A DNA stretch of 19,746 bases from NCBI GenBank assembly GCA_964513275.1, contig CAZELN010000019.1, positions 1 through 19,746 on the forward strand. The letters are read 5' to 3'. The translations under genes were made by a program, and so were the position numbers. The first letter of the stretch is position 1. Every line of letters starts with the position of its first letter. The notes beneath the pieces were generated by a model. It was not told the origin of the DNA. It made no database searches and saw only the letters and a program-made list of their open reading frames with translations. This stretch comes from UBA12478 sp964513275. GTDB taxonomy: Bacteria > Patescibacteriota > Patescibacteriia > UBA9934 > GWF2-40-263. Positions 8,355 to 15,274 of the stretch are shown here, piece by piece.

Positions 8355-9149
8355 ATGCTTGGCGTCTTTGATTCAGGATTTGGCGGACTTACGGTGCTCA
8401 AACCCATCCACCATCTCCTTCCAACCTACTCCACGATCTACCTTGGCGATAACGCCCGTGCGCCATACGGCGTTCGGACACAAGAGGAAATTTTTCAGTT
8501 TACGCTCCAGGGTGTGCGATTCTTGTTTGATCAGGGATGTCCGTTCGTTGTCCTCGCGTGTAACACGTCCAGTGCCCAAGCTCTGCGAAAAATCCAACAA
8601 GAAATTCTCCCTATCGAATATCCAAATCGTCGCGTGTTGGGAGTCGTGCGTCCAGCTTCTGAATACCTAGCCAAACACGGATCACGAGTAGGAATCTTCG
8701 CAACGCCCGCAACCGTTGAATCGGCTGCCTATGTCCATGAACTCTACAAATTGAACCCGACGATCAAAGTCACACAAGTTGCTTGCCCTGGGCTCGCGGG
8801 ACTTATTGAGACTGGAAAACACAGCAGCCGCGAAACAGACGAATTCGTCAAACAATGTGCGGACAAGCTCCTGAGCGCAGACGAACACATTGAAGAGGTT
8901 CTTCTCGCCTGCACCCACTACCCTCTCGTCGAGTCACTCTTCCGTACGCATCTACCAGAATCCATTCACCTCCTGAGTCAGGGAAAGATTGTCGCCGTCA
9001 GTTTGGAATCGTATCTGACGCGGCATCCAGAGATCGATTCACTTCTAGAAAAATCAGCAAGACACATGTACTTCACCACCAACGGTGAGGATATCTCTCA
9101 GTTGGCATCGATGTTCTACGGATCTGAGATTCAATTCACGAAGGTCTAA
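8355..9149 (+). CDS. murI: Glutamate racemase
   Basis: Interconverts L- and D-glutamate, giving the D-Glu that MurD (also in this window) adds to the peptidoglycan stem. 264 residues, cytoplasmic. Seen: GVFDSGFGGLTV at 3-14, YLGDNARAPYG at 29-39, catalytic Cys69 in VLACNTSSAQAL and catalytic Cys186 in LLACTHYPLVE; both catalytic cysteines and their surroundings are intact. ATG 8355 is chosen because the protein then begins MLGVFDSGFGG as the family does. An ATG at 8316 would add 13 residues and overlap the likely promoter. It is followed directly by tRNA-Gln, which has its own promoter. Confidence 0.95.
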   Translation: MLGVFDSGFGGLTVLKPIHHLLPTYSTIYLGDNARAPYGVRTQEEIFQFTLQGVRFLFDQGCPFVVLACNTSSAQALRKIQQEILPIEYPNRRVLGVVRPASEYLAKHGSRVGIFATPATVESAAYVHELYKLNPTIKVTQVACPGLAGLIETGKHSSRETDEFVKQCADKLLSADEHIEEVLLACTHYPLVESLFRTHLPESIHLLSQGKIVAVSLESYLTRHPEIDSLLEKSARHMYFTTNGEDISQLASMFYGSEIQFTKV

Positions 9150-9154
9150 CTCTC

Positions 9155-9183
9155 TTGATCGAAAAGGAAAAAACGAGTACTAT
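9155..9183 (+). promoter_or_regulatory. Promoter of tRNA-Gln
   Basis: TTGATC (9155-9160), exactly 17 bases, TACTAT (9178-9183). Predicted start near 9190, six bases before the tRNA. Confidence 0.5.
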
Positions 9184-9195
9184 CTCCGACGACAC

Positions 9196-9269
9196 TCGGG
9201 GGTCGTCTAATGGCAGGACAGCAGCCTTTGGAGCTGTGAATGAAGGTTCGATTCCTTCCCCCCGAACCA
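9196..9269 (+). tRNA. tRNA-Gln (anticodon TTG)
   Basis: Acceptor TCGGGGG pairs with CCCCCGA. The D arm contains TAATGGCAGGA, the anticodon stem GCAGC/GCTGT encloses loop CTTTGGA (anticodon TTG), and the T arm GAAGG-TTCGATT-CCTTC is normal. The discriminator is A and CCA is encoded. It reads codons CAA and, by wobble, CAG. Confidence 0.95.
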
Positions 9270-9270
9270 C

Positions 9271-9305
9271 AAAAACCACGAGCGAGCGCTCGCGGCTTTT
9301 GTTTT
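9271..9305. terminator. Bidirectional terminator between tRNA-Gln and ftsX
   Basis: Stem CCACGAGCG / CGCTCGCGG (one mismatch, 2-base loop), with AAAAA on the left and TTTTGTTTT on the right. It serves tRNA-Gln on plus and the rlpA-ftsEX run on minus; the ftsX stop is at 9304-9306. Confidence 0.75.
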
Positions 9306-9567
9306 AGACTTTGAGATATTTCCTCATCGCCAGTCCTGTTGAAAACAACGTTACCAGGACGAGCGCAAGGAATTGGCCACCGAAAATCGTGAGACCATTT
9401 TGGGCGAAGTAGTCGACGAGCCCAGCAGACTCGGCGCCGAAGTAGATACTCAGTTGCGGCTCGATAATCGCCACCGTCGGATAGACCACGATCGCTGTGA
9501 GTCCTACCGCTATGAGCGAAAGAAAAATCATTTCAAGCAGGAACGGCGCCTTAATAAACCAATTAGA
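9304..9567 (-). CDS. ftsX: Cell division protein FtsX, C-terminal part (cut by the scaffold gap)
   Basis: About 87 residues to the TAA at 9304, entering from the Ns as SNWFIKAPFLLEMI. It has a membrane helix (LIAVGLTAIVVYPTVA), an extracellular loop (EPQLSIYFGAES...), and a last helix (FLALVLVTLFSTGLAMRKYLKV), as expected for the end of FtsX. Its first ~34 residues repeat, at about 81% DNA identity, the sequence found on the other side of the Ns (9633-9733). This is therefore not the simple continuation of the N-terminal piece. Confidence 0.85.
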   Translation of the reverse strand, partial: SNWFIKAPFLLEMIFLSLIAVGLTAIVVYPTVAIIEPQLSIYFGAESAGLVDYFAQNGLTIFGGQFLALVLVTLFSTGLAMRKYLKV

Positions 9568-9577
9568 NNNNNNNNNN
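9568..9577. other. Assembly gap (10 N) inside ftsX
   Basis: Ten Ns, probably a fixed-length scaffold spacer. The two flanks overlap in content instead of abutting, so the true gap length is zero or negative if they come from one gene. Confidence 0.95.
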
Positions 9578-10384
9578 CGTGACCAGCGTGGCAAACCAGA
9601 CTAGAACATTCCACGCCTGGGCATGCCCGATGAACGCCACGGTCGGATACACGATGATGGCTGTAAGCCCCACCGCAATGAGTGAGAGCAAAATCATTTC
9701 AAGCAAGAACGGCGCTTTGATAAACCAATTGCTCGCCCCCACCAGGCGCATGATCCCGATCTCCTCGCGGTGAATGAAGATCCCAATACGCACGGTATTA
9801 AACACGATGAGGATGAAGAACAAGAAAAAAATAATGGCCAACGCGATCCCAAACCCACGAATACGGTCAGTGGTCGAACGAATCCGTTCCACAATGTTCT
9901 GATAATCCGAAAAATCTTTTTCGCGGATGAAATCCCGGAACTGGGGATTATCCAGTGCGTCGATAATCTCCGTAAAATCCTCTGCATCGTGTGCCTTCAC
10001 AATAAGACTGGATCCAAACGGATTCCCGCCTAGCTCCTCAAGGCTGGCGATGATCTCCTCGTCATTTGCATGTCGCGTGACAAATTGGTCGTAGGCCTCA
10101 TCCGCACTGACCGTTTCTACGTCTTTCACTTGTCCCAATCCACGCAAGTAGGCAATGGCCGCCGAGATGGTCGTGTCTTGCGTATAATCGTAGAAGTACA
10201 CAGAAACTTCGATGCGATCCTCAACGAGTTCAATGGCTCGCTGGGTAATCACGTTGAGCACAAGCAGAATGTTGATGGTCACGAGCGTCAACAAGAGCAT
10301 GCTCACCGTGATAAGCGACAACCAAAAATTCCGCCAGAAGTTTTGGAAAGCAAATTTCGTGACGCGATAGGAACTGACGAACAT
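9578..10384 (-). CDS. ftsX: Cell division protein FtsX, N-terminal part (cut by the scaffold gap)
   Basis: FtsX is the membrane partner of FtsE; the complex controls septal peptidoglycan hydrolases. About 269 residues are visible: cytoplasmic start (MFVSSYRVTKFAFQNFWRNF), helix one (LSLITVSMLLLTLVTINILLVL), an extracellular domain (about 45-175, with SVYFYDYTQD and GNPFGSSLIVKA), helix two (GIALAIIFFLFFILIVFNTV), the HREEIGIMRLVGASNWFI cytoplasmic loop, and helix three. The last ~16 residues before the Ns (HAQAWNVLVWFATLVT) do not look like the FtsX end and may reflect assembly error. ATG 10384 is 3 bases after the ftsE stop. Confidence 0.92.
9633..9733. repeat. 101-bp segment duplicated across the Ns (other copy 9467-9567)
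   Basis: The two segments align without gaps with about 19 differences, mostly at third codon positions. Both encode SNWFIKAPFLLEMI and the following helix. The best reading is overlapping contig ends from two related genomes rather than a true tandem repeat. Confidence 0.8.
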
Positions 10385-10387
10385 AGG

Positions 10388-11068
10388 TTACAGTTTATAT
10401 CTTCCTTCCTCGACATCGGAGACAATCTTTCCATCTTCAAGCGTGATGACTCGACGGCGTAAGCGGTTCACCATTTCTCGATCATGGGTCACGAGCGCGA
10501 TCGTTGTCCCAAACTCACTGATCTTCGTAAGCAAGTCCATAATCTCCCGTGAGTTGAGCGTGTCAAGGTTTCCTGTAGGCTCATCGGCAATCAAAATCTT
10601 TGGGCTATGCACGAGTGCCCGACCAATAGCAACGCGTTGCTGCTCCCCCCCAGACAGCTGTCGAGGATAGCGATCCAACTTCCCATCAAGGTTCACAATC
10701 TCCAAGACTTTTGGCACAACCTCGCGAATCCGATGTGGCCGCTCCCCAGCAACTTGGAGCGCAAAAGCTACATTTTCGTACACGGTCTTTTTGGGAAGCA
10801 ACTTAAAATCTTGAAACACTACCCCGATTTGCCGACGCAACAACGGAATATCACGATCGTGAATATGGGTAATGTCCCAACCGCCAATTTCAATAGTGCC
10901 GCGCGTCGGGCGCTCTTCGGCAAAGAGTAATTTGGCAAGTGTGGATTTCCCTGTTCCGCTCTTCCCGACAATAGAAACAAATTCTCCAGGTTTCACATGA
11001 AGGCTAACCCCATCGACTCCGACGACATTCGGATGATATGTTTTGGAAACATTCTTGAAACGAATCAT
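10388..11068 (-). CDS. ftsE: Cell division ATP-binding protein FtsE
   Basis: ABC ATPase that pairs with FtsX at the inner face of the membrane. 226 residues. Walker A GKSGTGKS at 35-42, Q-loop Gln86 in GVVFQDFKLLP, signature LSGGEQQRVAIGRAL from 138, Walker B ILIADEPTGNLD from 158, and switch His in LVTHDREMV. The FQDFKLL and EPTGNLD wording is typical of FtsE rather than lipoprotein or antibiotic exporters, and ftsX follows. Its ATG overlaps the rlpA-like stop by four bases (ATGA), which points to translational coupling. Confidence 0.96.
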   Translation of the reverse strand: MIRFKNVSKTYHPNVVGVDGVSLHVKPGEFVSIVGKSGTGKSTLAKLLFAEERPTRGTIEIGGWDITHIHDRDIPLLRRQIGVVFQDFKLLPKKTVYENVAFALQVAGERPHRIREVVPKVLEIVNLDGKLDRYPRQLSGGEQQRVAIGRALVHSPKILIADEPTGNLDTLNSREIMDLLTKISEFGTTIALVTHDREMVNRLRRRVITLEDGKIVSDVEEGRYKL

Positions 11069-11841
11069 GGAAGCAACATTACATGCACATCGATGAGCCC
11101 AAGGCCTAACGAGGCGAGTTTTGCAAAGGCGACTTTATCCAGATCAATAATGCGGTCAGGATGGATGGAACGGTCTGGCCCATAATCATTTACCGTCACG
11201 GTCACGGACTTTGTCGGATCCTCAACATTGGTCACAAGAAGTGAAGTTCCTTTTGGATAGTCAGGTGATGCCGCACAATCACACCCCTTGTACCCATACC
11301 AACTTGCTTCACCGACTTCGGGAACCTCGCTGTCCTCAAAAATCGCCAGTCGCGCGTAGGGAAGATGGATGAGTGCGCGGACAGAATGATTTTGCGGACT
11401 GTCTATCGATGGCAATTCCTCCCAGGTAGACTTCACCGCGTTATAAAAATAGATGCGCCGACGACCATGTAGCGTATCTTCTTCCTGAGCATCTTCTGGA
11501 TACTGAATCTCCAAGAAGAAAAAGTCGGCTCCGTCGTAAGATTCCTTATTCAGGATATCAAACAGGTAGATGTCTCCCAATGGCTCTTGCGTGAGCGTGT
11601 CTTGCATGATCGATGGATCGAGTGTTTTGACGTCAACGCGCGTGGCGACGTTCAAGGTTCCAGGTCGAATCCCCAAACGCATCAAACCGTCGCTGGATTC
11701 GAGCGTATATCCCTTGACGATCGTAAACGCATCGAATTGTGTTGACACAACCACTTCCAAATCAGAAGCGTAAACTGGAGAAAGAAACAACGAGAAGAAA
11801 AAAAGAATCGATACAATGGATACAGTTCTTGTCACTGACAT
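11065..11841 (-). CDS. Secreted protein with RlpA-like double-psi beta-barrel domain
   Basis: 258 residues. Signal peptide with hydrophobic core 8-21 and cleavage near VYA (25). Residues 27-170 form an unrecognised, beta-rich region. A C-terminal RlpA-like barrel (177-258) starts GEASWYGYKG and has VTNVEDPTKSVTVTVNDYGPD and RIIDLDKVAFAKL. The NDxGP Asp is present (Asp219). The usual segment with TAxGE and AAHxTLP is replaced by a short Cys187-x-Cys189 loop (GCDCAASPDYPKGT), so lytic transglycosylase activity cannot be assumed; glycan binding is possible. It overlaps ftsE by four bases and heads the ftsEX run, which argues for a septal wall role. A perfect TATAAT lies 11 bases before the ATG. 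Confidence 0.85.
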   Translation of the reverse strand: MSVTRTVSIVSILFFFSLFLSPVYASDLEVVVSTQFDAFTIVKGYTLESSDGLMRLGIRPGTLNVATRVDVKTLDPSIMQDTLTQEPLGDIYLFDILNKESYDGADFFFLEIQYPEDAQEEDTLHGRRRIYFYNAVKSTWEELPSIDSPQNHSVRALIHLPYARLAIFEDSEVPEVGEASWYGYKGCDCAASPDYPKGTSLLVTNVEDPTKSVTVTVNDYGPDRSIHPDRIIDLDKVAFAKLASLGLGLIDVHVMLLP

Positions 11842-11857
11842 AGTTCTCGGATATTAT
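11829..11857 (+). promoter_or_regulatory. Promoter of tRNA-Gly
   Basis: TTGTCA (11829-11834), exactly 17 bases, TATTAT (11852-11857): 5 of 6 matches in each hexamer. Predicted start near 11864, four bases before the tRNA. The -35 lies within codons 3-5 of the divergent rlpA-like gene. Confidence 0.7.
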
Positions 11858-11858
11858 A
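11853..11858 (-). promoter_or_regulatory. -10 element of the rlpA-ftsEX run
   Basis: Perfect TATAAT on the minus strand, 11 bases before ATG 11841. It is almost the same DNA as the tRNA-Gly -10 (TATTAT on plus). A weak TTGTAC 18 bases upstream would fall inside the tRNA-Gly gene. Confidence 0.6.
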
Positions 11859-11867
11859 CCGTCCGAT

Positions 11868-11941
11868 GCGGGGTTCGTACAATGGCAGTATACTTGCTTC
11901 CCAAGCAAGAGACGCGGGTTCGATTCCCGTACTCCGCTCCA
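11868..11941 (+). tRNA. tRNA-Gly (anticodon CCC)
   Basis: Acceptor GCGGGGT/ACTCCGC (one G-U), anticodon stem CTTGC/GCAAG around loop TTCCCAA (anticodon CCC), T arm CGGGTTCGATTCCCG, discriminator T, encoded CCA. It reads GGG codons. Confidence 0.95.
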
Positions 11942-11955
11942 AACACAAATAACAA

Positions 11956-11984
11956 AAAAGAGTCCTTTCCTGAAGGACTCTTTT
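11956..11984. terminator. Bidirectional terminator between tRNA-Gly and the lipoprotein gene
   Basis: Perfect 12-bp stem AAAAGAGTCCTT / AAGGACTCTTTT with loop TCCTG. It ends tRNA-Gly on plus and the lipoprotein gene (stop at 11990) on minus. Confidence 0.85.
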
Positions 11985-11989
11985 CATTT

Positions 11990-13147
11990 CTACTCAAGAC
12001 ACGCTTCAAATGCGTCTTGCGCCTCCGCGTTTGGGAGAAAAATCGGATTTCCGTTGGTCGCGTAATGGATCTTCTTGTTTGTCTCAAACTCTTCATCAAG
12101 AAATTCAATCTGGATAGGCGAAGACATCTTGAAAGTTGAACCGACTTCATGGATTCCAGAAATAGGAATCGTGCTTGCTGATTGAAGATTCTGTGACTCA
12201 CAAACACTCGAGAAGTCCTGGTAGTAGAGCCACACGGTGCCATCTGATGTTTGTGTTGCTTCTGGGACACTCGCTTGTGTCATGACCTGTTCGGGCTCAG
12301 ACCAATTCACCAGATCCTCACTTGTCATACGATAAATCGCTCGTGCGCACAACTCGCACAATCCACCTTGCTCTTCACACTCATTGTCTTTTTCAATTCC
12401 CTTGTAAAACAATACCCATGTTCCATCCGCACGTTGAGCCATCGCCGAGTCGCTTACGAGCGTATCACTGGGAGCGACGATGGGTGTCGACTCTCCCCAA
12501 CCAAGATCTTCGATATCCTCAACCGCCTCAGGAAGCACACACATCTCTTCAAGCTCAGTCGCTGCGTGGGTGGCATCACTTAAATGCGCCAAGTGAATAC
12601 CCGTCAACGTGCTGTGAAAGACGTAGGTGTCTTCCCCTTGAGCAAACACCTGCGAGGTTTTGCCGATCTGAAGAGTCTTCGTCGTCTCGCATCCAGAGTC
12701 AGAAGATGGCGTAAACGCCACTACCTCATCGTCGTCCACAACCGGACAAACTCCTTCCCAATACAACATGGCTCCTGCCCCTCGCGGATCGTCTTGCGTG
12801 CTCCAGGACGTCAATGTCCAATTTCCATTAGGAAGATAGCTAAAGACCGGATCCCCGTAGGAATCCACAATCTCTTTACCCTGATCCCACTCCAGTGCCG
12901 TTACATCGGTACTTTGGATGTTTTCACCGTCGATCGTGCTTCCAATACGCACTGCGTTGGTTCCAACGCCATCAATAAACCCACCAACGACCTGATAGAA
13001 AAACGCAAGCACAGGCTCCGTCGCAACAGTCTCCTTCACGTCAGCGGGGGGAGATGAGTTAGTTGATGGCTCACTCGACGATGGCGTCTGTGAACATCCG
13101 ACACCTAAGAAAAAGAGTGCGAGGAACAGAAACGACAAGTACCTCAT
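11990..13147 (-). CDS. Predicted lipoprotein with beta-propeller-like (glycosidase-fold) repeats
   Basis: 385 residues. The signal is MRYLSFLFLALFFLGVGC with Cys18 as the likely lipidated residue (the -3 residue is Gly, a loose lipobox), then a Ser/Pro/Thr-rich linker (20-40). The rest is acidic and beta-rich, with repeated turns such as NGNWTLTSWSTQDDPRG, RADGTWVLFYKG, SEDLVNWSEPEQV and SDGTVWLYYQDF. That rhythm is seen in five-bladed propellers of glycosidase-like proteins. Ten or so cysteines suggest disulfides. No catalytic triad can be named, so enzyme activity is not claimed. ATG 13147 is chosen because upstream in-frame codons destroy the signal and enter the divergent promoter. Single gene, ended by the terminator at 11956. 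Confidence 0.78.
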   Translation of the reverse strand: MRYLSFLFLALFFLGVGCSQTPSSSEPSTNSSPPADVKETVATEPVLAFFYQVVGGFIDGVGTNAVRIGSTIDGENIQSTDVTALEWDQGKEIVDSYGDPVFSYLPNGNWTLTSWSTQDDPRGAGAMLYWEGVCPVVDDDEVVAFTPSSDSGCETTKTLQIGKTSQVFAQGEDTYVFHSTLTGIHLAHLSDATHAATELEEMCVLPEAVEDIEDLGWGESTPIVAPSDTLVSDSAMAQRADGTWVLFYKGIEKDNECEEQGGLCELCARAIYRMTSEDLVNWSEPEQVMTQASVPEATQTSDGTVWLYYQDFSSVCESQNLQSASTIPISGIHEVGSTFKMSSPIQIEFLDEEFETNKKIHYATNGNPIFLPNAEAQDAFEACLE

Positions 13148-13148
13148 A

Positions 13149-13177
13149 TTGACATAATCATAAATATCGATTATCTT
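13149..13177 (+). promoter_or_regulatory. Strong promoter of the isolated unknown gene at 13205
   Basis: Consensus TTGACA (13149-13154), 17-base A/T-rich spacer, TATCTT (13172-13177). Predicted start near 13184. Its -35 nearly touches the start codon of the divergent lipoprotein gene. Confidence 0.65.
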
Positions 13178-13204
13178 ACCATGCGGTTTTTCAAAGGAGC
13201 AACG

Positions 13205-13624
13205 ATGATCTGGCAAGGGTCCCCAACGAGTAACCCAGAAGCCGCTACTCTCGGCACTTGGTATGGACAGCTTTCCCGGCAGTCCATGGCGCTACGCGAC
13301 GGCATCGGAGCAGTGCGGATGCACATCCGCTACGGTCAAACAGGCTTCATGCCCATGCCAAGGCAGGTCGAAATCCTCATGGACGATGGGACACGGATCC
13401 GCGCAGACTACTGCGATGGAGCCTCGTGTGACCGTGGTGGGGTGACTCGACTCACCCTCGCGCAGTGGGACGGTCCCTGCTTCACTTGGGTGGACGTGAC
13501 GGTTCGCGACGACACGATCATCGCCATCGTCCGGCGCAGCCCGGCGGAGCCCAACAAGGAGTACGGACCCAACCCCGTCATCCTCCCGCCCGAGGAAGAG
13601 CCCATCGCGCTGGGCGACGCCTAG
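13205..13624 (+). CDS. Hypothetical protein, isolated G+C-rich gene
   Basis: I do not recognise it. 139 residues, no signal peptide, no membrane helix. Mostly short strands (VRMHIRYGQ, QVEILMDDGTRIRADYC, VTRLTLAQW, FTWVDVTVRDDTIIAIV), three Cys (two in CDGASC, one in GPCFTW), and a Pro/Glu-rich tail. It could be a small beta-barrel. ATG 13205 follows AAAGGAG at 13193-13199 with a 5-base gap, the best ribosome binding site in the window, which rules out the ATG at 13181. Promoter and terminator are its own. G and C dominate third positions, unlike the flanking genes. These are signs of a recently gained or independently moving gene. Confidence 0.75.
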   Translation: MIWQGSPTSNPEAATLGTWYGQLSRQSMALRDGIGAVRMHIRYGQTGFMPMPRQVEILMDDGTRIRADYCDGASCDRGGVTRLTLAQWDGPCFTWVDVTVRDDTIIAIVRRSPAEPNKEYGPNPVILPPEEEPIALGDA

Positions 13625-13661
13625 CATCTCTCACGCCTCATGCTCTCACGCACGCCACACG

Positions 13662-13688
13662 GAGATCCTCACGGGTCTCTTTCTTTTT
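13662..13688 (+). terminator. Terminator of the isolated unknown gene
   Basis: Stem GAGATCC / GGGTCTC (one G-U) with loop TCAC, then TTTCTTTTT, 38 bases after the stop. Confidence 0.7.
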
Positions 13689-13695
13689 GGATAAC

Positions 13696-13725
13696 AAAAC
13701 ATCCCCACTTACACGAGGACGTTTT
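13696..13725 (-). terminator. Probable terminator of tRNA-Thr
   Basis: On minus, AAAACGTCC pairs with GGATGTTTT (one G-U), ending in TTTTGTTAT, immediately after the tRNA CCA. It can also fold on plus. Confidence 0.5.
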
Positions 13726-13800
13726 GGAGCCACTGGGCGGATTCGAACCGCCGACCTCTGCTTTACGAAAGCATTGCTCTACCGGCTGAGCTACAGTGGC
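13725..13800 (-). tRNA. tRNA-Thr (anticodon CGT)
   Basis: Minus strand acceptor GCCACTG/CAGTGGC, D arm TAGCTCAGCCGGTAGAGC, anticodon loop TTCGTAA on an ATGCT/AGCAG stem (outer A-G mismatch), T arm GGCGGTTCGAATCCGCC, discriminator T, encoded CCA. Anticodon CGT reads ACG. Confidence 0.93.
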
Positions 13801-13812
13801 ATGAGCGGCAGA

Positions 13813-13841
13813 ATCGTAACAGACCTACCGATCCATTTCAA
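13813..13841 (-). promoter_or_regulatory. Promoter of tRNA-Thr
   Basis: Minus strand TTGAAA (13841-13836), 17 bases, TACGAT (13818-13813). Predicted start a few bases before the tRNA at 13800. It lies just past the foldase gene stop. Confidence 0.55.
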
Positions 13842-13845
13842 GAAG

Positions 13846-14817
13846 TTACTCTTCTCCCACGTACCGTTTTACATTGACCGTGGTGAGGTACTCGTCCACG
13901 ACTTCCTCCAGCGACACTTTCGGGACGGTGATGGACAACAAGTGAAGTTGTGTATCCTCGCCCGCGACGATTTTCTCTTCAAGTTTGAAAATGGCATATC
14001 CTTCAGGAAGTTCGATGACTTGCGTCGTTTGCCCCTGCTCCAGCGTCGTAACCTGACTGGCCCAAGACGCAGGAATCACCGACACTTTCACGTATCCCAA
14101 ATCCGACTCGATCCCATCAAAACCTGCATGCACATCCTTGGCGACGGTGGCAAAATCCTCACCGGTTTGAACGCGTGCGTACGCCGTATCCACCAGTTCT
14201 TTACGCGGCTGCTGGGTATCGGTGTGCGCAAGTACCGCCTCTGTCATTTGAAGCGCGAGCACAATCGATTCCACAATCCGTTTCTTAAATTCCTCCGTGG
14301 TCCAACCAAACGTTTCGGAAAGATTTTGTACAAACACTTCCTCACCGTCCTGCGCAATCACCTCTTGGTAATACTGCTCAACACGCTCTTGATCAAGCTC
14401 AATCTCATAGGTCTGGGCTAATTTCTGAATAGCCATCTTATTGATAAGCGTATCAGCAATCGCAACCTCAAGCTGCGTTTGAGCAGGCGCCTGTTCTCCC
14501 GCGTCGTCAAAATACTGCTGGAGCGCGTCGTATTCTGTCAGAAACTCTTTTATCGTCACCGTCTTGCCGTCCACAGACAAGGCTGGAAACGGAATGACCT
14601 GAGCCAGGCTCCGCACAAACGGATCCGTGACTGGACGCTGATAGACCTGAATGGTGGCAACTCCCATGAGGAGCACAATCGCCACCAGAGCGAAAAGCGC
14701 TTTCCCTTTTGGGGAACGCAAAATCCGTTTCCATGCAGGCGAGACGGACGGAGGAGATTGTTCCTGGGAATGTTCGCAATCGTGGTTGTGATCGTGTGAG
14801 TCGCAGACGTCAGTCAT
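13846..14817 (-). CDS. Membrane-anchored PpiC/SurA-like peptidyl-prolyl isomerase (foldase)
   Basis: 323 residues. The short cytoplasmic N-terminus MTDVCDSHDHNHDCEH is rich in His, Cys and Asp. One membrane helix follows (about 39-57, ALFALVAIVLLMGVATIQV), then an extracellular SurA-N-like helical region (about 75-215: FPALSVDGKTVTIKEFL, DTLINKMAIQKLA, WTTEEFKKRI) and a parvulin-type domain (about 220-305: ARVQTGEDFATVAKDV, SDLGYVKVSVIP, TLEQGQTTQVIELPEGYAIFKLEEK). The usual role is folding of exported proteins, as for PrsA. The ATG overlaps the FtsB-like stop by eight bases; a longer frame reaches 14985 but lies within that gene. Last gene of the minus-strand division/wall run. Confidence 0.85.
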   Translation of the reverse strand: MTDVCDSHDHNHDCEHSQEQSPPSVSPAWKRILRSPKGKALFALVAIVLLMGVATIQVYQRPVTDPFVRSLAQVIPFPALSVDGKTVTIKEFLTEYDALQQYFDDAGEQAPAQTQLEVAIADTLINKMAIQKLAQTYEIELDQERVEQYYQEVIAQDGEEVFVQNLSETFGWTTEEFKKRIVESIVLALQMTEAVLAHTDTQQPRKELVDTAYARVQTGEDFATVAKDVHAGFDGIESDLGYVKVSVIPASWASQVTTLEQGQTTQVIELPEGYAIFKLEEKIVAGEDTQLHLLSITVPKVSLEEVVDEYLTTVNVKRYVGEE

Positions 14818-15274
14818 AATCAGAAAGAGTGTTAAAGGCTTGTTTATCGAAGAAGTAATACCACCATCGTGTCGGATTCGCAACCGGTGTCGTTGTCTGG
14901 TTGTCAAGCACGAGTCCCAGCGGATCGCTTGCATTCCCCATTCCCTGCTCTTCACCGTTTTCAGACGCAGGTTCATCCTCCCCAATCACGACCACGGTCT
15001 CACCCGGTTTTTTCAAGCCAAGTTTCAGACGGGCTTCACGTTCAATGTACGACTCTGTTTGCATGGCGGTCTTGAGTTCAGAGAGATCGATGTTTCGAGC
15101 CGATAACTCATCCGCCTGGGCTTGCAGCAGCTCAATCTCCGCACCGATCGCGCGGGTACGAATGATCTCTCGACTCAGAGAGACTCCCAAAAACACAACG
15201 ACTAAAAGATTGATGACGAGCAAGAGTCGCCAGCGGATGAGACGCTCAACAAATGTGCCTCTAGGTGATGGCAT
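14810..15274 (-). CDS. Septum formation initiator protein (FtsB/DivIC family)
   Basis: 154 residues from ATG 15274; a GTG at 15298 would add eight. One membrane helix near the start (RLLLVINLLVVVFLGVSL), then an extracellular coiled coil (IIRTRAIGAEIELLQAQADEL), then YIEREARLKLGLKKPGE, the hallmark end of the FtsB/DivIC domain. An acidic, low-complexity tail follows and ends with WWYYFFDKQAFNTLSDYD. FtsB/DivIC proteins join FtsL and FtsQ/DivIB in the divisome. It overlaps the PH-domain gene before it and the foldase gene after it. Confidence 0.88.
   Translation of the reverse strand: MPSPRGTFVERLIRWRLLLVINLLVVVFLGVSLSREIIRTRAIGAEIELLQAQADELSARNIDLSELKTAMQTESYIEREARLKLGLKKPGETVVVIGEDEPASENGEEQGMGNASDPLGLVLDNQTTTPVANPTRWWYYFFDKQAFNTLSDYD

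Noticed and set aside
9304..10384. FtsX with a genuinely duplicated membrane helix
   Set aside because: The duplication is centred on Ns and the copies are only about 81% identical with silent changes; overlapping contig ends explain it better.
13181..13204. Start of the unknown gene at ATG 13181
   Set aside because: It precedes the AAAGGAG site and lies at the predicted transcription start; ATG 13205 is correctly spaced.
13465..14421. Long open frame on plus, 318 codons
   Set aside because: It runs through a terminator and over tRNA-Thr, and is antisense to the well-supported foldase gene; its protein is Arg/His-rich and resembles nothing.
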